Source: Agrobacterium vitis | GTDB lineage: Bacteria; Pseudomonadota; Alphaproteobacteria; Rhizobiales; Rhizobiaceae | DNA length: 64,000 nucleotides | Reading direction: 5' to 3' | NCBI RefSeq assembly: GCF_014926405.1 | Contig: NZ_JACXXJ020000003.1 | Location: 851,001 to 915,000, forward strand | In this document: piece after piece, positions 41,814 to 51,585 of the stretch | How positions within the stretch are numbered: position 1 is the first letter of the stretch | How the letters are laid out: the number at the start of each line of letters is the position of its first letter | Position numbers and translations under genes: made by a program | The notes under the pieces: generated by a model | Database searches by the model: none | Seen by the model: only the letters and a program-made list of their open reading frames with translations | What the model was told of the DNA's origin: nothing

Positions 41814-42187
41814 AGGATGTTTACACATCTTCGCCTTGTATAAATTATCAATATCTCAAACACATAGAGAAAACCGGGCCGAAAGGCTCGGTCCCTCAAA
41901 TTGCATGGGATTACACCCTGCATCTTCTTGCGGTGCCCTATCAGGAGCGATAAGCCAACAGGGCTTACAACTGATCGTCCTCCCAAGCGGACAGTTGTCA
42001 GTCGCGGTTGCCCGCAGCCAGCACGCCGAAATCACGGTCAGGCTTTTTTGCGGAACAATCACGTTCTCCTCCGCGTTGCGGGCCGGCACTTGCGTATTCG
42101 AGCCGCAGCCACGGCCATCGCTCCGCCAGATCGTTAATCCATGCCGCAGTATTCCCGCTGCGCCGCATCAAGAAAAAAGAACCGAAA
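41814..42187. other. Intergenic region between cysA and the sugar symporter gene
   Basis: About 370 bp. A further stem ACCGGGCC (41873-41880) with GGCTCGGT (41885-41892) closes on a GAAA tetraloop, but no T-run follows. No convincing gene was seen; the frames that stay open here have no start with ribosome site and no family resemblance. The promoter of the symporter gene should lie here. Confidence 0.35.
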
Positions 42188-43462
42188 ATGGCAGGAATTC
42201 AAACAGGCGCGTCGCAAACCGCGCACGCAGGAGCCAGCCGCTCCTATACCGGTCCGCTGATCGCGCTGACCTCTCTTTTCTTCCTCTGGGGCTTCATCAC
42301 CTGCCTCAACGATATTCTCATCCCACATCTGAAAAACGTCTTTCAGCTGAATTACACGCAGACCATGTTGATCCAGCTGTGCTTCTTCGGCGCTTATTTT
42401 ATCGTTTCCTTGCCCGCAGGGGCTCTCGTCAAACGCATCAGCTATAAATGGGGTATTGTTACGGGTCTTCTCGTTGCCGCCATCGGCTGCGCTTTGTTCA
42501 TCCCCGCCGCAAGCCTGCGGGTCTATGGCCTGTTTCTCGGCGCGTTGTTCGTGCTGGCGGCGGGCGTCACTATTCTCCAGGTGGCGGCAAACCCCTATGT
42601 CACCGTGCTGGGCGCACCCGAAACGGCATCGAGCCGTCTCACCCTGACCCAGGCCTTCAATTCCCTGGGGACCACCGTCGCGCCGATTTTCGGCGCCTTC
42701 CTCATCCTGTCTTCGGCAACGGCTGCCGTTGAAAACGCCACACCGGAGCAGATGGACGCCCTGCGCATGGCGGAAGCCGCAGCGGTCAAATTTCCGTATC
42801 TGATGCTGGCTATCGCCTTCCTTGTTCTCGCTGCCATTTTCGCAGCATTGAAATTGCCAGCGGTTGAGGCAGAAGAAGATGCCAAGTCCAGCGATATTTC
42901 CGGGTCTGCCTGGGGCTACCGCCATCTGGTTCTCGGCGCAGTCGGGATTTTTCTCTATGTCGGCGCGGAAGTCAGCATTGGCAGTTTCCTGGTCAATTTC
43001 ATGGCCGAACCCAGCATTGCCGGGCTGCCTGAACAGACGGCTGCCCATTACGTCTCCTATTTCTGGGGCGGCGCCATGATCGGGCGTTTCATCGGTTCTG
43101 CGGTGATGCGCTATATGGATGACGGCAAGGTTTTGGCCTTCAATGCGGTCGCAGCCGGTATTCTGCTTCTGGTGACAGTGCTCACAACAGGCCATGTTGC
43201 CATGTGGTGCGTGTTGTCGATCGGCTTCTTCAACTCGATCATGTTCCCGACCATTTTCAGCCTGGCGCTGAAGGGCCTGGGTCGCCATACCAGCCAGGGT
43301 TCCGGCATTCTTTGCCTCGCCATTGTCGGCGGTGCCTTGTTGCCCCTGGTTCAGGGCGGACTTGCCGATACGGTCGGCATCCACCTCGCCTTCCTGATGC
43401 CGATCCTCTGCTACGTCTATATCGCCTATTATGGCGCTCTCGGTTCAAGAACCGCAGCATAA
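42188..43462 (+). CDS. FHS-family MFS sugar symporter (GluP/FucP-like)
   Basis: 424 residues with twelve predicted membrane segments. It begins with the family pattern [20 protein letters not shown], has [12 protein letters not shown] in the second helix region and [12 protein letters not shown] in the fifth, all typical of the fucose/glucose-galactose proton symporter family. ATG 42188 is chosen because similarity begins shortly after; the open frame extends to 42008. Galactose uptake would fit the beta-galactosidase elsewhere in the window, but no direct link is visible. Confidence 0.9.
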   Translation: MAGIQTGASQTAHAGASRSYTGPLIALTSLFFLWGFITCLNDILIPHLKNVFQLNYTQTMLIQLCFFGAYFIVSLPAGALVKRISYKWGIVTGLLVAAIGCALFIPAASLRVYGLFLGALFVLAAGVTILQVAANPYVTVLGAPETASSRLTLTQAFNSLGTTVAPIFGAFLILSSATAAVENATPEQMDALRMAEAAAVKFPYLMLAIAFLVLAAIFAALKLPAVEAEEDAKSSDISGSAWGYRHLVLGAVGIFLYVGAEVSIGSFLVNFMAEPSIAGLPEQTAAHYVSYFWGGAMIGRFIGSAVMRYMDDGKVLAFNAVAAGILLLVTVLTTGHVAMWCVLSIGFFNSIMFPTIFSLALKGLGRHTSQGSGILCLAIVGGALLPLVQGGLADTVGIHLAFLMPILCYVYIAYYGALGSRTAA

Positions 43463-43475
43463 ACAGATGTCATGA

Positions 43476-43508
43476 CATGTCGCCGTGCGTTCCCAGCGCG
43501 GCGACATG
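43476..43508. terminator. Bidirectional hairpin between convergent genes
   Basis: CATGTCGCCG (43476-43485) pairs with CGGCGACATG (43499-43508) around a 13-nt loop, in the 60-bp gap between the symporter gene and the convergent SnoaL-like gene. It may terminate both. Confidence 0.6.
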
Positions 43509-43522
43509 CCCATAACTTGCCT

Positions 43523-43987
43523 TTACGACGTGCGTTCCGGCATTGCCGAAGAGTGATGGGAGGAGATCAGCCATTTCCCGCCATCATAGTCATAGGTGAA
43601 GGTGTAGCGGGCCGGAACCTTTGTGCCATCCCCCAGGGTGAACGTGTAGACGCCGGTATCGATGGCCGTGTTGCAGCCCAGCTTGATCGTCCGGTTATCG
43701 ACCACGCCCTGAGGCTTCTTTTTCAGAAAATCGACAAAATACGCGCGACGCTCTTCCTGCGTCAGCCGCGGCTGGTTCGACAGGGTTGCGAGGAGAACTG
43801 CATCATCCTCATAATTCGCGACAACTTTCTCCGGATCGAGCGTCGCAAGGGATGCATTCCAACGGTCAAACAACTTTTCCACCTGCTGCTGGGTCACTGG
43901 CGCGCATTCCTGTGCCATCGCGGGTGCGGCAAAAGACGATACCGAAAGACCGGCGGTTACACCGAATGCCAAAAGAATTTTCTGCAT
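43523..43987 (-). CDS. Secreted SnoaL-like protein (SgcJ/EcaC, CaMKII association-domain family)
   Basis: 154 residues. A Sec signal peptide (KILLAFGVTAGLSVSSFA, cut near AMA-QE) is followed by a single NTF2/SnoaL-like domain: QVEKLFDRWNASLATLDPEKV, then ALLATLS and RYTFTYDYDGGKWLISSHHSS. Two Cys residues of the mature protein may form a disulfide. Relatives are annotated SgcJ/EcaC-type but have no established role. Monocistronic, convergent with the symporter gene. Confidence 0.8.
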   Translation of the reverse strand: MQKILLAFGVTAGLSVSSFAAPAMAQECAPVTQQQVEKLFDRWNASLATLDPEKVVANYEDDAVLLATLSNQPRLTQEERRAYFVDFLKKKPQGVVDNRTIKLGCNTAIDTGVYTFTLGDGTKVPARYTFTYDYDGGKWLISSHHSSAMPERTS

Positions 43988-44152
43988 GAGACAGCTCCTT
44001 TATAAAGCCCGAGCCAAGCCCAACGCCGGTCGGTTGCTTAGAAAAGTGGCTATGAAGAAGAGCCGTTACGTCTGCCGCATGGTGTCGAAAGGATATGCCG
44101 AATGGCCTATGTAAACTGGTCCTTCTGTGTCCTATCTCTGACATCGACTACT

Positions 44153-44256
44153 GCATAATTCTTTAAACCGGAATCGGTTTAAAGAGAAAATTATGCAGCA
44201 GATATAAAGCGCTACAGCGAACCTTTGTGCGCCATATATGGCGCACGGCGCTGTAG
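44153..44256. repeat. Compound palindromic repeat upstream of the sensor kinase
   Basis: Two adjoining dyads. The first is GCATAATTCTTTAAACCG (44153-44170), a GAAT loop, CGGTTTAAAG (44175-44184), a 4-nt bulge and AATTATGC (44189-44196). The second has CTACAGCG (44212-44219) and CGCTGTAG (44249-44256) flanking a perfect 20-bp palindrome GTGCGCCATATATGGCGCAC (44227-44246). It resembles repeats dispersed in Rhizobiaceae and forms most of the 303-bp gap before the kinase gene. Confidence 0.65.
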
Positions 44257-44290
44257 GCGAGCGCGCCTTGATACAGGAGCATGAGGACGA

Positions 44291-45397
44291 ATGACAACGG
44301 CGACGGACCCGGAACACCTTGCCTCTCCCATCCAGGAGTTGCGGACACTTTACCGGGAGGCGGAAGCCAGGGCCAGCCGGTTACGTCTCATCGTCGAAAC
44401 ACGCGCCAGCCTTGATCAATACCCTCTCCCCCGGGCGATCACTGATATCACCGGATTGATCGGCAGCTTTTGCGGCGGTGCGGCAATTCATTTGCGCACC
44501 CCAACAGATCAACACCAGACGATTGCCAATAATGCCATGGCCAGTAAGGATGGCCGGGTGCTCATCATCTTCGAGGATCAGGCCATCGCAAGGATGGGCA
44601 ACGAGGATAAAACCAGCCTTCAGATCGTCGCCGACCTTGTCGCCGCAGCCGTTTTCGCCGATGACAGAGAACAGGAGCGGGAAGCCCTGCTCCTGATGCT
44701 TGCCGAGCGCGAAAAGCAGCTCGCGCAATTGGTGGCCGCCATTCTCTCCACACAGGAACGGGAGCGCGCCCATATTGCCTATGACCTGCATGATGGCGTG
44801 GCCCAGACCCTTGTCAGTCTGCTGCATCACTTGCAGGCATTGGAAGCTGATCCGGGCTTGACAACGGTCCTCGCAAAAAAGGTCGATCAATGCAGCGAGA
44901 TTGCCCGCATGGCGATCCAGGATATCCGCCACGCGATTGCCGACTTGCGGCCCGCCGAACTTGATGACCTTGGCTTGCCAGCCGCCATCAGTGCAAAGCT
45001 GGACACCGTCGATGAGACTGCCTGTCGGCTGGACAACCGGCTCCCGGTTGACCGTCTGCCTCAGGCCATTGAAATCGTTCTTTATCGTGTGGCACAGGAA
45101 GCGATCACCAATGCCCGCAAACATGCGGGCTGCCAAAACCTGCATGTGCAATTGCGGATCGAAGCCGACCATGTCGTCCTTGAGGCGAATGACGATGGCT
45201 GCGGCTTTCCCCTTGCCGCAGCGCATGTCGGAGTCCAGGGCGAAACCAGACCGGTCCGTGGTTTCGGGATCGGCCTGTCGGCCATGCAAGAGCGGCTGTC
45301 GCTTGTCAACGGTACGCTGGACATCATCAGCGCCGCCAATCAAGGCACAAGGCTGATCGCCCGGGTTCCTCTTATCGACAAAGGCGAAAGCCAATGA
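44291..45397 (+). CDS. Soluble sensor histidine kinase (HisKA_3, NarX/DegS type)
   Basis: 368 residues without membrane segments. An N-terminal GAF-like region (about 30-125) is followed by a coiled-coil stretch and the HisKA_3 dimerisation motif ERERAHIAYDLHDGV with phospho-His near residue 167. The ATPase domain shows EAITNARKHA (N box), NDDGCGFP and GFGIGLSAMQERL. It should phosphorylate the LuxR-type regulator encoded next, which overlaps it by 4 nt. The signal must be cytosolic. Confidence 0.88.
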   Translation: MTTATDPEHLASPIQELRTLYREAEARASRLRLIVETRASLDQYPLPRAITDITGLIGSFCGGAAIHLRTPTDQHQTIANNAMASKDGRVLIIFEDQAIARMGNEDKTSLQIVADLVAAAVFADDREQEREALLLMLAEREKQLAQLVAAILSTQERERAHIAYDLHDGVAQTLVSLLHHLQALEADPGLTTVLAKKVDQCSEIARMAIQDIRHAIADLRPAELDDLGLPAAISAKLDTVDETACRLDNRLPVDRLPQAIEIVLYRVAQEAITNARKHAGCQNLHVQLRIEADHVVLEANDDGCGFPLAAAHVGVQGETRPVRGFGIGLSAMQERLSLVNGTLDIISAANQGTRLIARVPLIDKGESQ

Positions 45398-46047
45398 CCA
45401 AAGCGCGTATTCTGATTGCCGACGACCACGACTTGGCCCGATCCGGCATTATTTCGGTGCTGTCGGGTGCGCCAGATCTGGAGGTCGTGGCCGAAGCGCG
45501 AGATGGCCTGGAAGCAATCACGCTAGCAGCAAAGCTTTTGCCTGACATCGCCTTGCTCGATGTCCGGATGACACCGATGGACGGGTTGGCGGCGGCGGCA
45601 GAAATCCGCCGCGTATCTCCCTCGACGCGGATCATGATGCTGACGATGCATGACAGCCTCGACTATCTGGAAGCGGCGGTCAAGGCCGGAGCCAGTGGCT
45701 ACGCGTTGAAGGATGTGCGGCGAGACACATTGCTGCGGATGATCCGAGCCGTTCTGGACGGCCAGGAATTCTTCGACACCGGATTGGTGCGGCGGATGCT
45801 GACCCGCGTCTCGCGCACATCGCCAGCCGAGGACGCCATTTCGCAGCTGACCACCCGTGAGCGGGAAATTTTGCAGGAGGTGGCACGGGGCGCAACCAAC
45901 AAGGAAATCGCCCGCAGACTGTCCATCGCTCCGGGCACGGTCAAGGTTCATGTCGAGCGCATCATTGCGAAATTGCGGGTGGGCGACCGAACCCAGGCAG
46001 CGGTGCTGGCAGCCCAGGCCGGATTGGTCGAAGGAGAGGCATCATGA
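45394..46047 (+). CDS. LuxR/NarL-family response regulator
   Basis: 217 residues. Receiver domain with ADDHD acidic pair, phospho-acceptor Asp in DIALLDVRMTPMDG, Thr in MLTMHD and Lys in YALKDV; then a LuxR-type HTH (LTTREREILQEVARGATNKE, TVKVHVERIIAKL). It is coupled by ATGA overlaps to the kinase before it and the hybrid kinase after it, making a four-gene signalling operon. Confidence 0.92.
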   Translation: MTKARILIADDHDLARSGIISVLSGAPDLEVVAEARDGLEAITLAAKLLPDIALLDVRMTPMDGLAAAAEIRRVSPSTRIMMLTMHDSLDYLEAAVKAGASGYALKDVRRDTLLRMIRAVLDGQEFFDTGLVRRMLTRVSRTSPAEDAISQLTTREREILQEVARGATNKEIARRLSIAPGTVKVHVERIIAKLRVGDRTQAAVLAAQAGLVEGEAS

Positions 46048-48399
46048 CGGATATCCCGGCAAAGACTGTGGTGTCCGCCCACAGTCGCTTTCGCTTTCTC
46101 AACCAGCCTTTGGCCGTCAAAGGCCTGATCGTAATCGCATTGCCTCTGGCCTGTCTTCTCATTGCCCTCGGCTCCGTCTTTCTCGCTGACCGTGAAAGCC
46201 GAAAGGCAGAAAATTACGTGCGCGTCACCTTCGCCATTCAACAGGACATTCTGGAGCTGCACGCTTTGCTGGCCGAAGGTGCCTCCGGCGTGCGGGGATA
46301 TCTTCTCACCCGCGACGAAACCTTCCTGGCCCCCTACAAGAAAGCCGTAACGGAATTGCCGGCGGTGTTTGCCGCCATGCGGCCACTGATCATCGATGCG
46401 GAACAACTTGAGCGGCTGAACCGGATGGAACCGCTGGTCGATAAAAAGCTGAAGGGTCTTGCCTCGCTGATGCAAGGTTCCGTTTCGAATAACCAGATTC
46501 CCGAAGCTTTGCGGCAGACATTGATTGCCAACAAAGCATTCCTGGACGAATTGCGTCTTCAGATTGCCGAGATGCGGCTAAGGGAGGACGCCCTTCTGGC
46601 GCAACGAACGGCCAAGGCCGATGAAATCCGGGCGCTGTCGCAAAGAATTACCCTATTGGGCGCGATCGCTGGTGTCATCGGATGCATCGGCGCTATCGTC
46701 TTGATGTCGAAAGGCATAGTCCGGCGGGTCGATAGGCTGAAACAGGCCGCCAACCGCTTGGCCCAGGGCCAAAGCCTGAGGCTGGCAGAACACGCAACGG
46801 ACGAAATCGGCGAATTGTCGAGCGCGCTCGAAGAGGCAAGCCGTCTGCTGACGGCGCGCGAAGAGGCCCTGCGGGAAAGCGAGGAACGCTTCCGGCTGCT
46901 CGTCGATGGCGTCCATGACTATGGTATTTTCGGGCTGGATACCGATGGCAATGTGGTGAGCTGGAATGCCGGTGCAGAGCGTATCAAAGGGTATCGTGCA
47001 GACGAGATCATCGGCCAGCACTTTTCTCGCTTCTATCCTCTCGAGCATCGAGAAACACTACCGGTTCAGGAAATGGCGCAAGCCGCCGCTTTTGGCCGTG
47101 TCGAAGACGAAGGATGGCGGTTGCGCAAGGACGGTAGCCGCTTCTGGGCCAATGTGGTGATGACAGCCCTGCGCGACAAACAGGGCCAATTGCGGGGCTT
47201 TTCCAAGATCACTCGTGACGTGACGGATCGAAAACGAACCGAAGAGGCACTGCTGACAGCACGGCGCGACGCAGAACGGGCCAGCCAGGCGAAAAGCGAG
47301 TTTCTGTCGCGCATGAGCCATGAATTGCGCACGCCGTTGAATTCCGTTCTGGGCTTTGCACAGATCCTCGACATGGACATTGAGGATCGGGACATGCGCG
47401 AAAGTCTGGCGCAAATCCTCAGAGCTGGACGGCATCTGCTCAGCCTGATCGATGAAGTTCTCGATATCGCCCGGATCGAGGCGGGCCGCATGGAACTGTT
47501 GATAGAGCCGGTCGGGTTGGACGATATCGTCACGGAAGCCATTGCCCTGGCGGCTCCCTTGGCCGAACCAAAGCGATTGACGATCAGTGTGGAGATGCAG
47601 GCCGCGGGCCAAACTATTGTCGCAGTCGATCGTCGCCGGTTTTTGCAGGTGCTGCTGAATCTGCTTTCAAATGCGGTGAAATTCAACGGAGATGGTGGCG
47701 AGATCCGATTATCCGCTCAATTACTGACTAACACCATGATCGCAATTGATATTGCCGACACGGGCTGTGGAATTGCGGATGTGGATAGAGACCGGCTCTT
47801 CAAGCCGTTCGAGAGGCTCGGAGCCGACCGAAATGCCACGACCGGCACAGGCCTTGGCCTTGCCCTGTCGCTCAATCTGATGCGGGCCATGGATGGCGAT
47901 CTTTTCTTGACCGAAAGTGACGCGACCGGCTCGGTGTTCTCCATCCAGATTCCCGTGTCACACGCCCCTTACGCCGTGGCAAAGACGGTGAAAACAGATG
48001 AAAAACGGGCAGTGGCAAGCGGACTGACAGGCAAAGCCACGGTCCTTTGCATTGAGGACAATCTTGTCAATCTCAACCTGATTGAGAACCTCGTGGGCCG
48101 CCGTTTAAAGACCAGGATCATTCCGGCCATGTTGGGTGGTCTCGGTCTGACGCTTGCCTTCGAGCACCGTCCCGATCTTGTTTTGCTCGATGTCGATCTG
48201 CCTGACATGAATGGGCTGTCGGTGCTTGCCGCCTTGCGTTCAGATCCTCGGACGCAAACCACCCCGGTCGTTGTGATAAGCGCCGATGCCACGGAAAAAA
48301 ACACGCATGCTGGCGATGGAAAAAGGCGCAACGCATTACATGACCAAACCGCTGGATGTGCGCCGCCTGATGAAAACCCTGGATGAGGTTCTGACGTGA
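46044..48399 (+). CDS. Hybrid sensor histidine kinase (CHASE3-HAMP-PAS-HisKA-HATPase-REC) with frameshifted receiver end
   Basis: The frame from ATG 46044 stops at 48386 (780 residues). Order: membrane segment near residues 27-50, CHASE3 sensor to about 200, second membrane segment, HAMP, PAS (ERFRLLVDGVHDYGIFGLD), HisKA with SHELRTPLN, HATPase with DTGCGIA and GTGLGLALS, then a receiver with CIEDN and DLVLLDVDLPDMNG. After VVVISADATEK the sequence becomes unrelated. Removing one A from the A7 run at 48295-48301 restores a normal end, RMLAMEKGATHYMTKPLDVR, including the conserved TKP lysine, ending at TGA 48399. That stop overlaps the GTG of the next gene, as elsewhere in this operon. Mutation, slippage or a sequencing error are possible. 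Confidence 0.85.
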
Positions 48400-48872
48400 A
48401 ATTTCCCTTCGACCTTGCCTCAGAGGCGCAGATACTGATCATCGATGACGAACCCGCCAATATTGCCCTGTTGGAAAGGCTTTTGCGGCGCGAGCGTTTC
48501 GACCGGATTGCATCGACCACCGACCCGCGCGAGGCCACCGCTCTTTTTACAAAGCACAAAGCCGATATTATCCTGCTCGATCTTCTGATGCCGCATCTGG
48601 ATGGTTTTGCCCTGCTTGACCAATTCACGCGGCTGATCGGGCCGGATGATTTCGTTCCCATCCTTGTGCTGACAGCTGATGTGACAACAGAAACACGCCG
48701 CCGCGCCCTCTCGCTGGGCGCAAAGGACTTCCTGGTCAAGCCGATCGATACGGTGGAGACGGTTTTGCGTATCGTCAATCTGTTGGAAACGCGCTTTCTG
48801 TTCAAGGCGCTGAAGACGGCAAGCCTGGAAAATCCGGCTACCCAGCCTACCGATTTTCCAGGGTTGAAATAG
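48396..48872 (+). CDS. Stand-alone response regulator (receiver domain)
   Basis: 158 residues, a CheY-like receiver: acidic pair in IIDDEPAN, phospho-acceptor in DIILLDLLMPHLDG, Thr in LVLTADVT and Lys in DFLVKPID. About 25 extra residues follow without an output domain. GTG 48396 overlaps the restored stop of the hybrid kinase gene (GTGA), so the two genes are coupled. It probably takes phosphate from the hybrid kinase and acts on a partner protein. Confidence 0.88.
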   Translation: MKFPFDLASEAQILIIDDEPANIALLERLLRRERFDRIASTTDPREATALFTKHKADIILLDLLMPHLDGFALLDQFTRLIGPDDFVPILVLTADVTTETRRRALSLGAKDFLVKPIDTVETVLRIVNLLETRFLFKALKTASLENPATQPTDFPGLK

Positions 48873-48890
48873 TCGCAAACAGACCCCGGA

Positions 48891-50465
48891 TTATTTGGCC
48901 GGGCACGTCCATGTCAGATTGTGGAAATTGTAATCCCAGCTCTGCATTGGCACAAATTTATAGCCCGAGATGCACTTGCTGAAGGCCACCTTCTGCACTT
49001 TCGTCAGCAAATTCACGTCCGGTGCCTTATCAGAAATCGCCTGTTGGATCTGCTTGTAGATCGCATTCTGCTTCGCGCTATCGGTGGTGGAGCGGGCGTC
49101 ATCGATCAATTTATCGACCTCGGCATCCTGCAACCATTCCATTGAGGCCCATGTTCCCGCCGATTTGGAGTGATATTGCACGTAGAATACGCTATCTGGC
49201 GACGGATAGGTGGGGCCATAGAACACTTGCGTGGCCGCCGGCGTTGTTTCCGGCTTGGCCGCCAGTTCGGTGATGCGGTTCCAGGGTTCGGGCTTGATGT
49301 CCACATCCACGCCAATCTGCTGTAAATTGGATTGCATCAGAAGCGCGATATCCTCTTCAAACGACAGGCCTGCCACATAGGTCAGCGTCAGCTTGATCGG
49401 CTTTCCCGCATATTTGGACTTGGCAAGTTCCTCCTTGGCCTTTTCAAGATCGAATTCGGGCGCTTTCAGCGTATCGAGATAGGCATCCGCAAACACAGGG
49501 GCCATCGGCCCTGCCAGCGTGTCACCGGTCATAATCTGTGTCTGGATGGTTTTGTAATCGGTGGCATATTGCAAGGCGCGACGCACATGCACATCGTCTG
49601 TCGGCGTGGCTTTGGTGTTGAGTTTCAAATAAAAACCGGTGGCCGTTGGCGTGGTTGTCACCACATAGCCATCGGTTTTGGCCAGAGCATCATAGGTCTC
49701 GTTGGCTTGTGTGGTGGACGAAATACCCAATTGGCCTGATGTGGCAAGCGCCTTGACGGTTGCCTCGTCATTGGTCTGCACAAAGCGCACTTCATCAATC
49801 GGGTTAATGGGCCAGCCCGCGTAATATTTCTCGTAGCGGCTGATGACCATTTCCGAGCCACGTTGCCAGCTGGACAGCACATAAGGCCCTGCACCCATGG
49901 ATTTTTCGCCAACAACATCCTCACCCCAGGGCTGCTTGGAAGCAGCCTTGACGGCATCCTCGTTGATCACCAACAGCAGCGGCGTGGTGGTCAGGAATGG
50001 CGCATAGACCTTGTTGAGTGTGATAGTGACATTGTGAGCATCCACCGCCTTCACATTGTCGGGGTTGATCAGCGTTGCAAACAGATAGGCCGGTCCCTTG
50101 TTGATCGCCAGCAGGCGCTGGACAGTATAGACGACATCCTTGGCCTCAACCGGAGAGCCATCCTGAAAACTTGCGTCCTTGCGCAGATGGAAGGTGTAGG
50201 TCAGGTTATCGCTGGACACATCCCAGCTCTCGGCCAGTTCCGGGATGATCTTGCCGGTGCTGTCCACGGTGGTCAGGCCATCGTAAAGGTTCACTGCAGC
50301 CAGATACTGGGTGTAATCGGTGATCTTGGCCGGATCAATGGTGCCAAACACCTGCGTTACATTCATCACGGTGGATGTTTTTGCCATGGCCACGTGTGGC
50401 GCGACAATGGCGGTTCCCATCGCCAAGACCACAGCAAGGTGCCTTAAAGTCTGTGTTGCGTTCAT
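48891..50465 (-). CDS. Peptide-type ABC transporter substrate-binding protein (DppA/OppA family)
   Basis: 524 residues with a signal peptide (HLAVVLAMGTAIVAPHVAMA-K) and the family-5 solute-binding pattern: YDGLTTVDSTGKIIPELAES, FHLRKDASFQDGSPV and RRALQYATDY. It presumably binds a small peptide, hydantoin-like or related compound. It is the last gene of the operon, an uncommon place for a binding protein, with 41 nt between it and the DUF917 gene. Convergent with the response regulator gene, 18 nt away. Confidence 0.9.
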   Translation of the reverse strand: MNATQTLRHLAVVLAMGTAIVAPHVAMAKTSTVMNVTQVFGTIDPAKITDYTQYLAAVNLYDGLTTVDSTGKIIPELAESWDVSSDNLTYTFHLRKDASFQDGSPVEAKDVVYTVQRLLAINKGPAYLFATLINPDNVKAVDAHNVTITLNKVYAPFLTTTPLLLVINEDAVKAASKQPWGEDVVGEKSMGAGPYVLSSWQRGSEMVISRYEKYYAGWPINPIDEVRFVQTNDEATVKALATSGQLGISSTTQANETYDALAKTDGYVVTTTPTATGFYLKLNTKATPTDDVHVRRALQYATDYKTIQTQIMTGDTLAGPMAPVFADAYLDTLKAPEFDLEKAKEELAKSKYAGKPIKLTLTYVAGLSFEEDIALLMQSNLQQIGVDVDIKPEPWNRITELAAKPETTPAATQVFYGPTYPSPDSVFYVQYHSKSAGTWASMEWLQDAEVDKLIDDARSTTDSAKQNAIYKQIQQAISDKAPDVNLLTKVQKVAFSKCISGYKFVPMQSWDYNFHNLTWTCPAK

Positions 50466-50506
50466 CTCATTCCCCTTTTTTTGACAGTTCGCTGTATTTT
50501 AAAAAA

Positions 50507-51583
50507 TCATGCAGAGAGTGGCTTTGCGCTGTCGCCGTAGCCAAAATAGCCCGGCCCCGCGAGCGCCAAGCCTTCTGGCGTATGCCATTGCGGATCGGCG
50601 GGGATGCCGGTGAATTCCACCATCAAGCCGTAGCGCATCTGTTCGGTGGTCACGGGCAGGCCCATATCGGCATCAAGGGCGCAGATCAGGTCGGGCGTTG
50701 CCCAGACGGTTTCGCCATTTTCACCCTCAGCCAACAGAAACTCGTTTTGAAAATGCACAGCAAAACGCTGACCTGCAAAGCGATCCACACCGCGCAAGAT
50801 CAGCTTTCCACGGGCAAAACCACCTGTTGTGGCGCGCTCCACATCCACCACGCGACCGGTAAAGAGATGGGTGCCACCGAGTTTTTCCCGAAGCGCCGCT
50901 CCGGCATGGCGAGAGCGGGCACGCTCGGTCAAAATGGTCTCGCCGATGGTGCGAATTTGCGTCATCGTGCCATGCAACAGCGCCTGTTTCATCTGCTTGC
51001 CACTCATGGCATAGGCGGCAACAAGGGCAGCACCGCCCATTTGAATGGTCACGGCGCGGGCCATTTTCTCGGTCCATAGATTGGAGACGGCGGAAAACAG
51101 CGAGGAATTGCCTTTGTCATCGGCCAAAACCAGCGGGCTTGCCGAGATCCCATGCAGGGTAAAACTCACCATCTGCAATTCCGGAAAAGCCCGGCCCATG
51201 CCATCACCATCCACCAAGGGAAGGCCCGTCACAGCCGCCACCATATAGGGAATGGTGGAGTTCAACCCGCCCGCCTCAACGCAGAGGATGGCTCCGGCCT
51301 TGCGGCCCAAAAACTGCTCCAGTTCATGCAGGGCTTTCAACACTTCCGCACCAGATGGCAGTTTTTCCAGCATCACGGTGGGCGCACCCATCATGAAGAC
51401 GGAAATGCACAGTGTGTCATCATCCACTTCGTCTGCGGACACCACGGTGACAGGCCCATGCTCACGAAGGGCCGCTTGCGCCATCAGCTTGCCAATATAG
51501 GGATCACCGCCGCCGCCCGTGCCGAGATAGGCACCGCCAAGGGCAATGGCCTCCAGATCATGTTCTTGCACCTGATAGGCCAT
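50507..51583 (-). CDS. DUF917 / S-methyl-thiohydantoin desulfurase-like protein (copy 1)
   Basis: 358 residues of the DUF917 family. It begins with LGGAYLGTGGGGDPYIGKL, the glycine-rich start of the family, and carries PLVDGDGMGRAFPELQMVSF, which is also strongly conserved in the neighbouring copy. Family members occur next to hydantoinase/oxoprolinase-type proteins and have been renamed after a thiohydantoin desulfurase. ATG 51583 is 2 nt after the stop of copy 2. The two copies probably form a heteromer or use different substrates. Confidence 0.85.
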   Translation of the reverse strand: MAYQVQEHDLEAIALGGAYLGTGGGGDPYIGKLMAQAALREHGPVTVVSADEVDDDTLCISVFMMGAPTVMLEKLPSGAEVLKALHELEQFLGRKAGAILCVEAGGLNSTIPYMVAAVTGLPLVDGDGMGRAFPELQMVSFTLHGISASPLVLADDKGNSSLFSAVSNLWTEKMARAVTIQMGGAALVAAYAMSGKQMKQALLHGTMTQIRTIGETILTERARSRHAGAALREKLGGTHLFTGRVVDVERATTGGFARGKLILRGVDRFAGQRFAVHFQNEFLLAEGENGETVWATPDLICALDADMGLPVTTEQMRYGLMVEFTGIPADPQWHTPEGLALAGPGYFGYGDSAKPLSA

Positions 51584-51585
51584 GA

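Noticed and set aside
48294..48302. A AAA AAC heptamer in the hybrid kinase as programmed -1 frameshift site
   Set aside because: The heptamer is in the right phase, but a -1 shift enters a third frame that does not give the receiver end; restoring it needs skipping one base (+1 or loss of one A).
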